Shown here: one piece after another, positions 9,415 through 19,834 of the stretch
Layout: the number at the start of each line of letters is the position of its first letter
Position numbering within the stretch: position 1 is the first letter of the stretch
Assembly (NCBI GenBank): GCA_005888095.1
Contig: VBKF01000114.1
Coordinates: 1-48,857 of the forward strand
Length of the DNA stretch: 48,857 nucleotides
Reading direction: 5' to 3'
Source: Deltaproteobacteria bacterium
GTDB lineage: Bacteria > Desulfobacterota > Binatia > DP-6
Made by a program: the position numbers and the translations under genes
The notes under the pieces: model-generated
What the model was told of the DNA's origin: nothing
Databases searched by the model: none
The model's input: only the letters and a program-made list of their open reading frames with translations

Positions 9415-11241
9415 TTACTCGACCGTCACGCTCTTGGCCAGGTTGCGCGGCTGGTCCACGTCCGTGCCGCGGTAGACCGCGACGTGGTAGGCGAGCAGCT
9501 GGAGCGGGACGGTCAGGAGGATCGGCGTGAGCAGCTCGTTCGTGCGCGGGACGGCCAGCACCTCCCACGCCACGTCCTCGAGCTCGGGCGAGGGCGCGTC
9601 GGTCACCACGATGATCCGGCCGCCGCGCGACTCCACCTCTTTCAGATTGGAGAGGCTCTTCTGGAAGACGGCGTCGTGCGGGATGATCACGACGACGGGC
9701 ATCTCCTCGTTGATCAGCGCGATCGGCCCGTGCTTCATCTCCCCCGCCGGGTATCCCTCGGCGTGGATGTAGGAGATCTCCTTGAGCTTCAGCGCGCCCT
9801 CGAGCGCCACCGGATAGTTGATGCCGCGCCCGAGGTAGAGGAAGTCCGACGCGTTGCCGTACTTCTTGGCGACCCGCTCGATCAGCCGCTGGCGTCCGAG
9901 CGCCTCCTTGACGAGGGTCGGCAGCGCCACCAGGTCGGCGACCAGCTGCCGGCCCTGCTCGGGGCTCACGAGCCCCCGCTCGCGCCCGAGCTGGAGCGCC
10001 AGCAGATAGAGCGCCGTCAGCTGCGTGGTGAACGCCTTCGTGCTCGCCACGCTGATCTCGGGCCCCGCATGCGTGTAGAGCACGTGCGTGGCGCGGCGTG
10101 CGATCGAGGAGTCGACGACGTTGCAGACGGCGAGGACCGGCGTGCCGCGCTCGCGGGCCGTCTCGACCGCGGCGAGCGTGTCGGCGGTCTCCCCGGACTG
10201 CGAGACGACAACGAGCAGCGTCTGCGGGTCGAGCAGCGGGTCGCGGTAGCGGAACTCGCTGCCGTAGTCGACCTCGCACGGCAGCTTGGCGAGCCGCTCG
10301 AGGAGGAACTTGCCGACCAGGGAAGCGTGCCAGGCCGTACCGCAGGCGACGACCACGGCGCGCCGGATGTTCTTCGCCCACCCGGCCGCCAGGTCGCCGT
10401 CGAGCTGGACGTCGCCCGCCTCCTGGAGGATTCGGCCCCGCACGGTGTCGATGATCGCCTGCGGCTGCTCGTGGATCTCCTTCAGGAGGAAGTGCTTGAA
10501 GCCGCCCTTCTGCGCGGTCACCGGGTCCCAGGTGACGACGCGCGGCTCGCGCGCCACCGGCTCGCCGTCGAAGGTGGTGATGGTGACGCGCCGGGCCGTC
10601 AGCTCCGCCACCTCGCCGTCCTCCAAGAACAGCACGCGGCGGGTGTGCTCGAGGAGCGCGGGGATGTCGGAGGCGACGAAGTTCTCTCCCTCGCCGAGTC
10701 CGAGCACGATCGGCGTGGCGCTCTTGGCGGCGACCATCCGGTCCGGCTCGCTCTCCGAGAGCACGACGATCGCGTAGGAGCCCTCGAGCGCCTTGACCGC
10801 GCGACGGGTCGCGTCGGCGAGCCCGAACCCTGCCTGCACCTGCTCGTCGATCAGGTGCGAGATGACCTCGGTGTCGGTCTCCGACGACATGGTCCGGCCG
10901 CGGCGCTCGAGCGCGGCACGCAGCTCCAGGTAGTTCTCGATGATGCCGTTGTGGATGAGGACCACCTTGCCGGCGCGGTGCGGATGGGCGTTCTGCTCCG
11001 ACGGACGCCCATGCGTCGCCCAGCGCGTGTGGCCGATGCCGGGCGTGCCCTTGAGCGGCTGCTCGCGCAGCAGCCCGGCCAGGTTGTCGAGCTTGCCCAC
11101 GCAGCGGCGGACCTCGACGTGGTGGTTCGCGAAGGCCGCGAGGCCCGCCGAGTCGTAGCCGCGGTACTCGAGCTTGCGGAGTCCTGCAATCAGGATCGGG
11201 CTCGCCTCACGCGGGCCCACGTATCCGACGATGCCACACAT
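9415..11241 (-). CDS. glmS: glutamine--fructose-6-phosphate aminotransferase (isomerizing)
   Basis: GlmS makes glucosamine 6-phosphate from fructose 6-phosphate and glutamine, the first step toward UDP-GlcNAc for peptidoglycan and lipid A. The 608-residue product begins MCGIVGYVGPREA, with the N-terminal nucleophile Cys2. It continues with the Ntn amidotransferase motifs YRGYDSAG and GHTRWATHG, then two SIS isomerase domains (CGTAWHAS, SQSGETADT, YLGRGINYPVALEGALK), and ends with the typical LAKSVTVE. A minus-strand AAGGAG lies a few bases before the ATG, inside the glmU 3' end. It follows glmU by 4 bp, so the pair forms a classic glmUS operon. There is no glmS ribozyme, since the leader is glmU coding sequence. 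Confidence 0.97.
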   Translation of the reverse strand: MCGIVGYVGPREASPILIAGLRKLEYRGYDSAGLAAFANHHVEVRRCVGKLDNLAGLLREQPLKGTPGIGHTRWATHGRPSEQNAHPHRAGKVVLIHNGIIENYLELRAALERRGRTMSSETDTEVISHLIDEQVQAGFGLADATRRAVKALEGSYAIVVLSESEPDRMVAAKSATPIVLGLGEGENFVASDIPALLEHTRRVLFLEDGEVAELTARRVTITTFDGEPVAREPRVVTWDPVTAQKGGFKHFLLKEIHEQPQAIIDTVRGRILQEAGDVQLDGDLAAGWAKNIRRAVVVACGTAWHASLVGKFLLERLAKLPCEVDYGSEFRYRDPLLDPQTLLVVVSQSGETADTLAAVETARERGTPVLAVCNVVDSSIARRATHVLYTHAGPEISVASTKAFTTQLTALYLLALQLGRERGLVSPEQGRQLVADLVALPTLVKEALGRQRLIERVAKKYGNASDFLYLGRGINYPVALEGALKLKEISYIHAEGYPAGEMKHGPIALINEEMPVVVIIPHDAVFQKSLSNLKEVESRGGRIIVVTDAPSPELEDVAWEVLAVPRTNELLTPILLTVPLQLLAYHVAVYRGTDVDQPRNLAKSVTVE

Positions 11242-11245
11242 CGCT

Positions 11246-12730
11246 TCAGCTCCTTCGTCGCGCGCGGCTCTTGACCACCGGCCGCTTTCGCGCGCGCTTC
11301 ATGGTAGGACCGGGCTTCGCGGGCGGCGTCGAGGCCGCCTGCGCGCGGCGGCGCGCCACCCAGCCCGGGAACGCGCGCTGCGGGACGCGGCTCACCACCA
11401 GGGCCCCGGCCGGGACGTCGCGCGTCACGGTCGTCCCGGCGCCCACGTAGGCGTCGTCGCCAACCGACACCGGGGCGACGAGCTGGGTGTCGCTCCCGAT
11501 CTGCACGCGCGCACCGATCCGCGTCCGGTGCTTGGCGAAGCCGTCGTAGTTGCAGGTGATCGTCCCGGCGCCGACGTTGGTGTCCGGACCCACCTCGCAG
11601 TCGCCGAGGTAGGTGAGGTGATTCGCCTTCGTGCCCGCGCCGAGGATCGCCTGCTTGGTCTCGACGAAGTTCCCGAGGTGAACGCGCTCGGCGAGACGGG
11701 TGCCGGGCCGCAGGCGGGCAAAGGGCCCGATCACCGCGTCGGCGCCCACCTCGGCGCCCTCCATCACCGTGCCGAAGCGGACGTGGACACGGTCACCGAC
11801 GGTGGCGTCGACGAGGTAGGCGGTGCCGTCCAGGCGACAGCCGGCGCCGAGGCGCGTCCGGCCGCGCAGCACGACGTTCGGGCCGATCACCGTGTCGCGG
11901 CCGATCGTGACCTCGGGGCCGACGTAGGCGGTGGCGGGGTCCTCGAACGTCACCCCTTCCGCCATCCAGCGGTCGGTCAGCTCGGCTCTGAGCGATGCTT
12001 CCATGCGTGCGAGCTCCGCCCGCGTGTTGATTCCGGCGACCTCGTCGGTCCGATCCATCCGCAGCGCGCGGACCCGGCGCCCCGCGCGGGCAGCGAGCGC
12101 CACGAGGTCCGTGAGGTAGAGCTCGCCCTGGCTGTTGTCGGGGCGGAGCTCGGCGAGCAGCGGAAAGAGTATCGCGGAGCGGACACAGTAGAGACCCGGG
12201 TTGACCTCCGTGATCGTACGCTCGGCCGGGGTCGCGTCCCGCTCCTCGACGATCCGCGTGACGCCGCCGTCCGCACCACGAACGATCCTGCCATAGCCGG
12301 TCGGGACTGCAAAGCAGATCGTTGCGAGCGTGAGGTCGGCGTCCTCGGCGCGGTGCGCATCCAGCAAGGCGCGGAGCGTCGCTGCGCGGATGCGTGGCAC
12401 GTCGCCGTAGAGGATGAGGACGTCGCCCGCAAAGCCGGCGAACGCCGTGGCGGCGCAGGCGACGGCGTGGCCCGTACCGCGTTGTTCGGCCTGGAGGACG
12501 ATACGGAGATCCGCAAGTCCGGCGCCCGCTGCCGCGGTGCGCACCGCATCCGCCTGGTGCCCGACCACGAGCCCCACGCGCTCGGGGGCGAGCGCGGCGA
12601 TCGCGTCGAGCGGATAGCGGATGAGCGGCCGCCCGCCGAGCTCGTGCAGCACCTTCGCCCGGTCCGAGCGCATGCGCGTCCCGAGCCCCGCGGCCAGCAC
12701 GATGGCGCCCAGCGGACGAGCGGTCGACAC
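11246..12730 (-). CDS. glmU: bifunctional UDP-GlcNAc pyrophosphorylase / GlcN-1-P N-acetyltransferase GlmU
   Basis: GlmU acetylates glucosamine 1-phosphate and couples it to UTP, giving UDP-GlcNAc. GTG at 12730 gives 494 residues beginning VSTARPLGAIVLAAGLGTRM. The uridylyltransferase signature (AAGLGTRM, then KVLHELGGRP) is complete, as is YGDVP. From about residue 245 the hexapeptide left-handed helix carries the acetyltransferase site (RPGTRL, HLGNFVETK, NYDG). The protein is longer than E. coli GlmU (456) because of an Arg/Lys-rich tail of about 35 residues. An upstream in-frame ATG at 12814 would overlap the divergent gene and is disfavoured. Confidence 0.96.
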   Translation of the reverse strand: MSTARPLGAIVLAAGLGTRMRSDRAKVLHELGGRPLIRYPLDAIAALAPERVGLVVGHQADAVRTAAAGAGLADLRIVLQAEQRGTGHAVACAATAFAGFAGDVLILYGDVPRIRAATLRALLDAHRAEDADLTLATICFAVPTGYGRIVRGADGGVTRIVEERDATPAERTITEVNPGLYCVRSAILFPLLAELRPDNSQGELYLTDLVALAARAGRRVRALRMDRTDEVAGINTRAELARMEASLRAELTDRWMAEGVTFEDPATAYVGPEVTIGRDTVIGPNVVLRGRTRLGAGCRLDGTAYLVDATVGDRVHVRFGTVMEGAEVGADAVIGPFARLRPGTRLAERVHLGNFVETKQAILGAGTKANHLTYLGDCEVGPDTNVGAGTITCNYDGFAKHRTRIGARVQIGSDTQLVAPVSVGDDAYVGAGTTVTRDVPAGALVVSRVPQRAFPGWVARRRAQAASTPPAKPGPTMKRARKRPVVKSRARRRS

Positions 12731-12751
12731 TGACGCGCGCGTATCACAGCC

Positions 12752-12772
12752 GGCCGGCCTTTTCAGCCGGCC
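12752..12772. other. inverted repeat between glmU and the L,D-transpeptidase-like gene
   Basis: GGCCGGC (12752-12758) and GCCGGCC (12766-12772) can pair around a 7-base loop. It sits in the 83-bp divergent gap. There is a T-rich stretch a few bases later on the plus strand, but a terminator makes little sense here, so an operator or chance are alternatives. Confidence 0.3.
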
Positions 12773-12813
12773 GAGCCGACCTTTTCTTGCGACTCGCTGT
12801 GGTTTTTCGCACA

Positions 12814-13416
12814 ATGCAACCCGTGAAGCGGCAGGTGAGTCTCATGGTGGCGGCGGCGCTGGCCGCCGGGGGATGCGGCTGGCACACCCGTCCCACGCGC
12901 CCGGTCCCGCCGGCGCGGGCGGCGGCGGTTCCGGCCGACGACGCCGACCGCCTCACCTGGGCCGCCGACGAGGAGTACTTCGTCGTCGTGCGCAAGACCT
13001 GCCGCACGCTAGACATCTACCGGTTCGGGGAGCGTATCGAGAGCTTTCCGGCCGTGTTCGGCCTCGGCGGGTCGGGCAGCAAGCTCTACGAGGGCGACCT
13101 GCGCACCCCGACCGGCCTCTACATGATCGTCGACAAGCGCCGGCACTCCCGCTGGGGCCACTTCCTGCTTCTCGACTACCCGAACCTCCAGGACCTCCAC
13201 CGCTACTGGATCGCGATGGAGGCCGGTACCATTCCGCGGCGCGGCGACGGCTATGCGGGCGTGGGTGGCGCCGTCGGCATCCACGGCACGGACAAGCCGG
13301 GTCTCAACCGCCGCGGCGTCGACTGGACCTGGGGCTGTGTCTCGCTCGCGAACGCCGACGTCGCGCGGCTGGCCCGGCTCGTCCCGGTGGGAACCCTGGT
13401 CCTGATCGAAGACTAA
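12814..13416 (+). CDS. L,D-transpeptidase-like (YkuD domain) lipoprotein
   Basis: YkuD-fold enzymes form or cleave peptidoglycan cross-links, or link peptidoglycan to lipoproteins, using a catalytic cysteine. The ATG at 12814 gives 200 residues with a basic start, a short hydrophobic stretch, and Cys21 in ALAAGGC as a probable lipidation site. The YkuD signature is present: GIHGTDKP (His157) then WGCVSL (Cys175). The usual SHGC reads TWGC, so one signature residue differs, closer to the YafK-like branch. It is divergent from glmU, and its TAA overlaps the stop of the small heat-shock gene on the other strand by 4 bases. Confidence 0.85.
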   Translation: MQPVKRQVSLMVAAALAAGGCGWHTRPTRPVPPARAAAVPADDADRLTWAADEEYFVVVRKTCRTLDIYRFGERIESFPAVFGLGGSGSKLYEGDLRTPTGLYMIVDKRRHSRWGHFLLLDYPNLQDLHRYWIAMEAGTIPRRGDGYAGVGGAVGIHGTDKPGLNRRGVDWTWGCVSLANADVARLARLVPVGTLVLIED

Positions 13417-13811
13417 GCTGCTTCCACCTCGATGCGCCGCGCGCGCGCACGCTCCGCCTTCGGCAGGTGGAGCGTCAGGACGCCGTTCTTCACGAGCGCC
13501 TTGATGCCGGCCCGGTCGATCGTCTCGCCCAGCGTGAAGCGGCGGTAGAATCCCCCGACACCGTACTCGACGTAGACGGGTTTCAGCCCCTCGTACTCGT
13601 CGGCGTTGGCCCGCCCCTCGACGGTCAGCGTGTCGCCGTCGAGATGAACCTCGACGTCCTCCCGCGAGACGCCCGGCATGTCGGCGACCAGCACCAGCTC
13701 CTCGGGGGTCTCGTAGATGTCCACGAGCGGCGTGAAGTACGCGCCCGGGCGGGTACCCTCCTCGCGCTCGGCCTTCTGCTTCGGTCTTGCCTCGAGATCG
13801 GTCGGTGACAT
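13413..13811 (-). CDS. small heat-shock protein (Hsp20 / alpha-crystallin), second copy
   Basis: Hsp20 proteins are ATP-independent holdases that keep unfolding proteins soluble. The 132-residue product has a short, charged N-terminal arm, then the alpha-crystallin domain (about 25-115) with PLVDIYETPEELVLVADMPG and the hallmark GVLTLHLPK. It has an excellent ribosome site (AAAGGAGGAG) before its ATG. It lies 14 bp after the other Hsp20 gene in the same direction, forming a tandem pair with clearly diverged sequences. The N-terminal arm lacks the usual hydrophobic segment, so its oligomerisation may differ from its neighbour. Confidence 0.92.
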   Translation of the reverse strand: MSPTDLEARPKQKAEREEGTRPGAYFTPLVDIYETPEELVLVADMPGVSREDVEVHLDGDTLTVEGRANADEYEGLKPVYVEYGVGGFYRRFTLGETIDRAGIKALVKNGVLTLHLPKAERARARRIEVEAA

Positions 13812-13825
13812 GGAAAGCTCCTCCT

Positions 13826-14242
13826 TTAGTCGGAATGGATGGTGACGCGGCGCGGGCGTGCCTGGCTCGCCTTCGGGAGCCTGACCGTCAGCACGCCGTC
13901 CCGAAACTGGGCCTGCGGCTCGCCCTCCGTCGGCCCGGGGAGACGCACCACGCGCCTGAACTGCCCCTCGCCTCGCTCCCGGCGGTGATAGGCCGCGTTC
14001 TGCGCGGTCTCGGGGAGCGTCCGCTCGCCTCGCAGGACCAGGGTGTTGTCCTGCACCGTGAGCTCGAGGTCCTCGGGCCGGACGCCCGGCAGCTCGGCCT
14101 TGACCACGTAGTGCTCCCCCGCGTCGAACAAGTTGACGGGCGGGTAGAGCGACGAAGGGCCCTCGGTACCGAACGCCCTCTCGAGCATGCTCTCGAGCTC
14201 GCGCTGCAGCTGCGCGAACGGGTCACGATAGCTGATCGCCAT
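13826..14242 (-). CDS. small heat-shock protein (Hsp20 / alpha-crystallin), first copy
   Basis: This is a 138-residue holdase-type small heat-shock protein. It starts MAISYRDPFAQLQRELESML, the usual amphipathic N-terminal arm, followed by the alpha-crystallin domain with PPVNLFDAGEHYVVKAELPG and the conserved DGVLTVRLPK near the end. GGGAGGTG precedes the ATG at a good distance. It is the promoter-proximal gene of the pair. I see no CIRCE or clear sigma-32 element in the 52 bp upstream. Confidence 0.92.
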   Translation of the reverse strand: MAISYRDPFAQLQRELESMLERAFGTEGPSSLYPPVNLFDAGEHYVVKAELPGVRPEDLELTVQDNTLVLRGERTLPETAQNAAYHRRERGEGQFRRVVRLPGPTEGEPQAQFRDGVLTVRLPKASQARPRRVTIHSD

Positions 14243-14294
14243 GGGCCACCTCCCGTAACAACCGACGCGAAAGGTAAGCCCGGGTCGGTCGCTG

Positions 14295-14528
14295 TCAACC
14301 CTGCCGCAAGGTTGTCGCCCGGATCATCCGCTCGAGCTCGGGCAGCCACTCCTCGAGCGGTGTCTCCGACTCGACCCGGATCTCGAGCTTGCCGTTCGCC
14401 AGGACGCGCACGCCGCCGGGGTGCACGGGCTTGAGCGGGATGACGACGGCCTCGCGCGAGATGCCGAGCCGATCGAGGATCTCGAAGATGCGCTCGATCT
14501 CCTTGAGCGTGATGGCCGTGAGCGCCAT
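14295..14528 (-). CDS. small conserved-looking protein downstream of cstA
   Basis: A 77-residue protein I do not recognise. It is acidic-amphipathic: a helical start (TLKEIERIFEILDRLGI), a beta-rich middle (VVIPLKPVHPGGVRVLANG) and a closing helix (PLEEWLPELERMIRATTLR). It has no membrane segment or cysteine. It begins 5 bp after the cstA stop, so it is very likely cotranscribed. In enterobacteria cstA is followed by the small protein YbdD, but this sequence does not resemble it. It might be a cstA-linked accessory protein; that role is only inferred from position. Confidence 0.7.
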   Translation of the reverse strand: MALTAITLKEIERIFEILDRLGISREAVVIPLKPVHPGGVRVLANGKLEIRVESETPLEEWLPELERMIRATTLRQG

Positions 14529-14533
14529 GCTGT

Positions 14534-16570
<2,037 letters not shown>

Positions 16571-16578
16571 CCCGGGCC

Positions 16579-17742
16579 CTACCGGATCGCGTCCAGCCCG
16601 GTGATGTCGCGCCCGACGATCAGGGTGTGCATGTCGTGCGTGCCCTCGTAGGTGCTGACCGTCTCCAGGTTCAGCATGTGGCGGATCACGGGGTACTCGT
16701 TCACGATCCCGTTGGCGCCGAGGATGTCGCGCGCGAGCCGTGCGGTCTCGAGGGCGGCCGCGACGTTCGCCCGCTTGGCGAGCGAGACGTGCTCGGGACG
16801 CATCGTGCCGGCGTCCTTCATCCGACCGAGCCGCCAGGCGAGGAGCTGCCCCCTGGTGATCTCGGTCAGCATGTGGACGAGCTTCTGCTGGACGAGCTGG
16901 TAGCCGGCGATCGGGCGGTCGAACTGGCGGCGCTCCTGCGCGTAGCGGAGTGCGGTCAGATAGCAGGTGCGCGCCGCCCCGAGCGCGCCCCAGGCGATGC
17001 CGTAGCGGGCCTGGTTGAGACACGAGAACGGACCGCCGAGCCCCTCGGCGCCCGGGAGGAGGCTCCCCGCCGGCACGCGGACGTCCTCCAGCACGAGCTC
17101 CGAGGTGATCGAGGCGCGCAGCGAGAACTTCCCCTTGATGTCGTGCGCCGAGAAGCCGGGCGCGCCCCGCTCGACCAGGAAGCCGCGGATCGTGTCGCCG
17201 TCCTTCGCCCAGACGACGGCCAGGTCGGCGATCGAGCCGTTCGTGATCCATCGCTTCGTACCGGACAGGACCCAGCCGGAGCCGTCGCGGCGCGCCCGGG
17301 TCTCCATGCCGCCGGGGTCGGAGCCGTGGTCCGGCTCGGTGAGCCCGAAGCAGCCGATCACCCGGCCGGCCGCCATCCCGGGCAGCCAGCGCCGCTTCTG
17401 CTCCTCGCTGCCCCATCGCCAGATGGCGTACATCGCGAGCGAGCCCTGCACGGAGCCCATCGAGCGCAGGCCCGAGTCGCCCGCCTCGAGCTCCTGCATC
17501 ATGAGCCCGTAGGCGACGTTCGAGAGGCCGGCGCAGCCGTAGCCCTGAAGGTTCGCTCCGAACACGCCGAGCGCGGCCAGGCGCAGGATGAGGTCCCGTG
17601 GGAACTCCTCGCGCGCATGGCAGCCCTCGATGACGGGCAGCGCCTCCCGCTCGACGAAGCTCCGGACGCTCGCCTGCGTGATGCGCTCCTCCTCGGTGAG
17701 GAGCTCGTCAACGCCGTAGTAGTCGACCTCGCCGGGTGTCAT
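16579..17742 (-). CDS. gcdH: acyl-CoA dehydrogenase, glutaryl-CoA dehydrogenase type
   Basis: Glutaryl-CoA dehydrogenase oxidises and decarboxylates glutaryl-CoA to crotonyl-CoA in lysine, tryptophan and aromatic breakdown. The ATG at 17742, preceded by GGAAGGG, gives 387 residues. Subfamily marks are [19 protein letters not shown] (the Glu and Arg-Ser of the decarboxylating site), [27 protein letters not shown], and the catalytic base in YEGTHDMH (Glu366). The end [14 protein letters not shown] is typical. It is followed directly by cstA and faces a LysR regulator across 116 bp, so that regulator is the likely controller. Other short-chain acyl-CoA substrates cannot be excluded. Confidence 0.88.
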   Translation of the reverse strand: MTPGEVDYYGVDELLTEEERITQASVRSFVEREALPVIEGCHAREEFPRDLILRLAALGVFGANLQGYGCAGLSNVAYGLMMQELEAGDSGLRSMGSVQGSLAMYAIWRWGSEEQKRRWLPGMAAGRVIGCFGLTEPDHGSDPGGMETRARRDGSGWVLSGTKRWITNGSIADLAVVWAKDGDTIRGFLVERGAPGFSAHDIKGKFSLRASITSELVLEDVRVPAGSLLPGAEGLGGPFSCLNQARYGIAWGALGAARTCYLTALRYAQERRQFDRPIAGYQLVQQKLVHMLTEITRGQLLAWRLGRMKDAGTMRPEHVSLAKRANVAAALETARLARDILGANGIVNEYPVIRHMLNLETVSTYEGTHDMHTLIVGRDITGLDAIR

Positions 17743-17757
17743 GCGACCCTTCCTCGT

Positions 17758-17859
17758 CTTGCGCACATGCAAGGTCCCTCACGTCACTATTGGCTTGCAA
17801 CCGGCAGCGGGCGTCCGTATGAGTCTCCCTGAACTTCGGCGACGGCAAGCATTAGCAAG
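17758..17859. promoter_or_regulatory. cluster of CTTGC/GCAAG sites in the gcdH-lysR divergent region
   Basis: The five-base motif occurs five times in about 100 bp: CTTGC at 17758 and 17794, GCAAG at 17769, 17845 and 17855. The first pair forms the dyad CTTGC-N6-GCAAG (17758-17773) close to the gcdH start, and the last two are direct repeats touching the lysR start. LysR proteins usually bind such paired sites in the divergent gap, so this is a candidate operator array. Confidence 0.45.
17795..17823 (+). promoter_or_regulatory. candidate promoter of the lysR-type gene
   Basis: TTGCAA (17795-17800) and TATGAG (17818-17823) are 17 bp apart, each matching 4 of 6 consensus bases. Transcription would start about 30 bases before the GTG. 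The -35 hexamer overlaps one CTTGC site, as expected for self-repression by a LysR protein. Confidence 0.35.
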
Positions 17860-18737
17860 TGCACCTCGAGACCCTCAAGATCTTCTGCGACATCGTCGAA
17901 ACGCGAAGCTTCTCGGCCGCGGCTTCTCAGAACTTCGTCACCCAGTCGGCGGTGAGCCAGCAGATCCGCATGCTCGAGGAGCGCTACGGACGCCAGCTGC
18001 TCGAGCGGACGCGCGGCAACGTGCAGCTGACGCCCGCCGGCGAGATCCTCTACCAGGTGAGCAAGGACATCGTCCAGCGCTACCAGGACCTGGAAGCACG
18101 CCTCCAGGCGATGGCGCAGGTGGTGGCAGGCCCGGTGCGGGTTGCGACGGTGCACTCGATCGGGCTCTACGAGCTTTCGGGCCAGCTCAAACGTTATCTG
18201 CGCGCGTTCCCGCAGGTCCACCTGCACCTGGAGTACAGCCGGTCCAACAAGATCTACGATGACGCCGTGCGCGGGAACATCGACCTCGGCGTGGTCGCCT
18301 ACCCGAGCCGCCGCCCGCAGATCACCGTGATCCCCTTTCGCGAGGATCGTCTCGTGCTCGTCTGCCCGCCGGGCCACCCGCTCTCGCGCCAACGGCAGAT
18401 CTCGCTCACCAAGCTCAACGGCGAGCCCCTGGTGGGCTACGAGCGCGACCAACCGACGCGCAAGGAAACCGACCGCATGCTCCGCCGCTACGGCGTCGAG
18501 GTGCGCTACGTCATGGAGCTCGACAACATCGAGACCATCAAGCGCGTGGTCGAGATCGGGACCGGCATCGCGATCCTCCCCGAGCCCGCCGTCCGCTCCG
18601 AGGTGCGCAGCAACACGCTCGCCACCGTTCAGCTCTCGGACGAGGTCTTCCTTCGACCCATCGGCATCATCCACCGGCAGGGCAAGCACTTCTCGCCTGC
18701 CGCCGAGAAGTTCATCGAGTTCCTGCGCGCCGAATGA
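17859..18737 (+). CDS. LysR family transcriptional regulator
   Basis: A 292-residue LysR-type regulator. The N-terminal winged helix-turn-helix (about 1-60) reads MHLETLKIFCDIVETRSFSA with recognition helix TQSAVSQQIRMLEERYG, and is followed by the linker helix and a periplasmic-binding-like effector domain (about 90-290; GPVRVATVHSIG, GIAILPEPAVRSEV). It resembles the CysB/CbbR-type groups. It is divergent from gcdH-cstA, which it probably controls; the effector cannot be read from sequence. Its GTG start falls within a GCAAG repeat. Its TGA overlaps the next ATG by 4 bases. Confidence 0.93.
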   Translation: MHLETLKIFCDIVETRSFSAAASQNFVTQSAVSQQIRMLEERYGRQLLERTRGNVQLTPAGEILYQVSKDIVQRYQDLEARLQAMAQVVAGPVRVATVHSIGLYELSGQLKRYLRAFPQVHLHLEYSRSNKIYDDAVRGNIDLGVVAYPSRRPQITVIPFREDRLVLVCPPGHPLSRQRQISLTKLNGEPLVGYERDQPTRKETDRMLRRYGVEVRYVMELDNIETIKRVVEIGTGIAILPEPAVRSEVRSNTLATVQLSDEVFLRPIGIIHRQGKHFSPAAEKFIEFLRAE

Positions 18738-19834
18738 AGGCGGGACGGCTGGCGCCCGCGCTGCTCGTCCTCGCGGCGCTCGCCTGCCGCGCGCCGCGGC
18801 CCGAGCGACCCGAGGGCAGCTGCACGCACGTGCAGGCCGTCCGCGAGCTGCACGGCGCCCCCCTCTGCGAGGACGTGTGGACGTGCAGCCGGCCGCCGCG
18901 CGGTCCGTTCGACCGGATCGGGCTCCGCCGGGTGGCGCTCTGCGAGGGCGGCACGGGCCCGGTCGTGCTCTACCTGCCCGGCATGCACATGAACGCGGAG
19001 CTGCCGCTGGTCGAGCCGCGGCATGACCTGCGGCTCTATCTCGCGGAGGGCCGGGTGCGTGCCTGGGGGCTCGACTACCGCACGCACGCGGTCCCGCCCG
19101 ACGCCTCGCCCGCAGAGCTCCGGGCGCTCGGCGGGTGGACGGTGGACCGCTTCGTCGACGACGCCGCCTGGGCGGCGGCCTTCGTGCGAGGCGCGGACCA
19201 GGGACCTCTCTTCGTGGCGGGCTTCAGCCAGGGCGCGGCGCTCGCCTACCGGCTGGCCTCGCGTCGCGACTCGCTGGCGGGGCTCTTGATCCTCGACGGC
19301 GCGCTCGCCCCGGGGCCCACTGTGGCGGGCGGCGACCCCGCCATCGACGTCGGCGGGCAGCGATTGCCGTTCGCCGAGCGCCGGCGGCTCCTCGACCAGG
19401 TGATCGCGGACGCGAACGCGCCCTCGCCGGTGCCCGGGTTTCCCACGGCCGGGGCGGCACTCGCCCACATCCTCTCCACTGCGCCGTCCTTCGGGGGCGA
19501 GGGCGGGCTCGCGGCCGGCGCCCGGGTCTCGGAGATTCCCGTGCTGGCCGCCCTGCTCCGCAGCTACGACCGCTGGTGGCCCCGCGCGGCCCTCGACGGA
19601 CCAACGCCGCCGGTGCCGAAGACGCCGGTTCCCGTCCTTGCCTTCGCGAGCACGAACATGGGCCCCCCCTGGGTGGATCGGGTGCGTGCCACCGCGCGCG
19701 CCTACGGGGGCCCCGAGGCCGAGGTGCGCGAGCTCGCTGGCTATGGACATCTCGACGTCCTGGTCGCGCGCCGGGCGGCGCAGGAGGTCTTTCAGCCGGC
19801 GCTCGCGTGGCTCGACCGTCACGCGGGGCGGTAA
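18734..19834 (+). CDS. alpha/beta-hydrolase-fold lipoprotein
   Basis: A 366-residue exported hydrolase. The N-terminus is a lipoprotein signal (MKAGRLAPALLVLAALAC, Cys18 lipidated). The fold shows VVLYLPGMHMN (strand and oxyanion loop), the nucleophile elbow GFSQG and a late His in LAGYGHLDVLV; the acid residue is not certain. No substrate can be named; an envelope esterase or lipase is the likeliest class. It is translationally coupled to the LysR gene through an ATGA overlap, an unusual partner for a regulator. Confidence 0.8.
   Translation: MKAGRLAPALLVLAALACRAPRPERPEGSCTHVQAVRELHGAPLCEDVWTCSRPPRGPFDRIGLRRVALCEGGTGPVVLYLPGMHMNAELPLVEPRHDLRLYLAEGRVRAWGLDYRTHAVPPDASPAELRALGGWTVDRFVDDAAWAAAFVRGADQGPLFVAGFSQGAALAYRLASRRDSLAGLLILDGALAPGPTVAGGDPAIDVGGQRLPFAERRRLLDQVIADANAPSPVPGFPTAGAALAHILSTAPSFGGEGGLAAGARVSEIPVLAALLRSYDRWWPRAALDGPTPPVPKTPVPVLAFASTNMGPPWVDRVRATARAYGGPEAEVRELAGYGHLDVLVARRAAQEVFQPALAWLDRHAGR

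Noticed and set aside
12752-12772. Rho-independent terminator
   Set aside because: The hairpin is in a divergent promoter gap and the T-rich stretch is 9 or more bases away.
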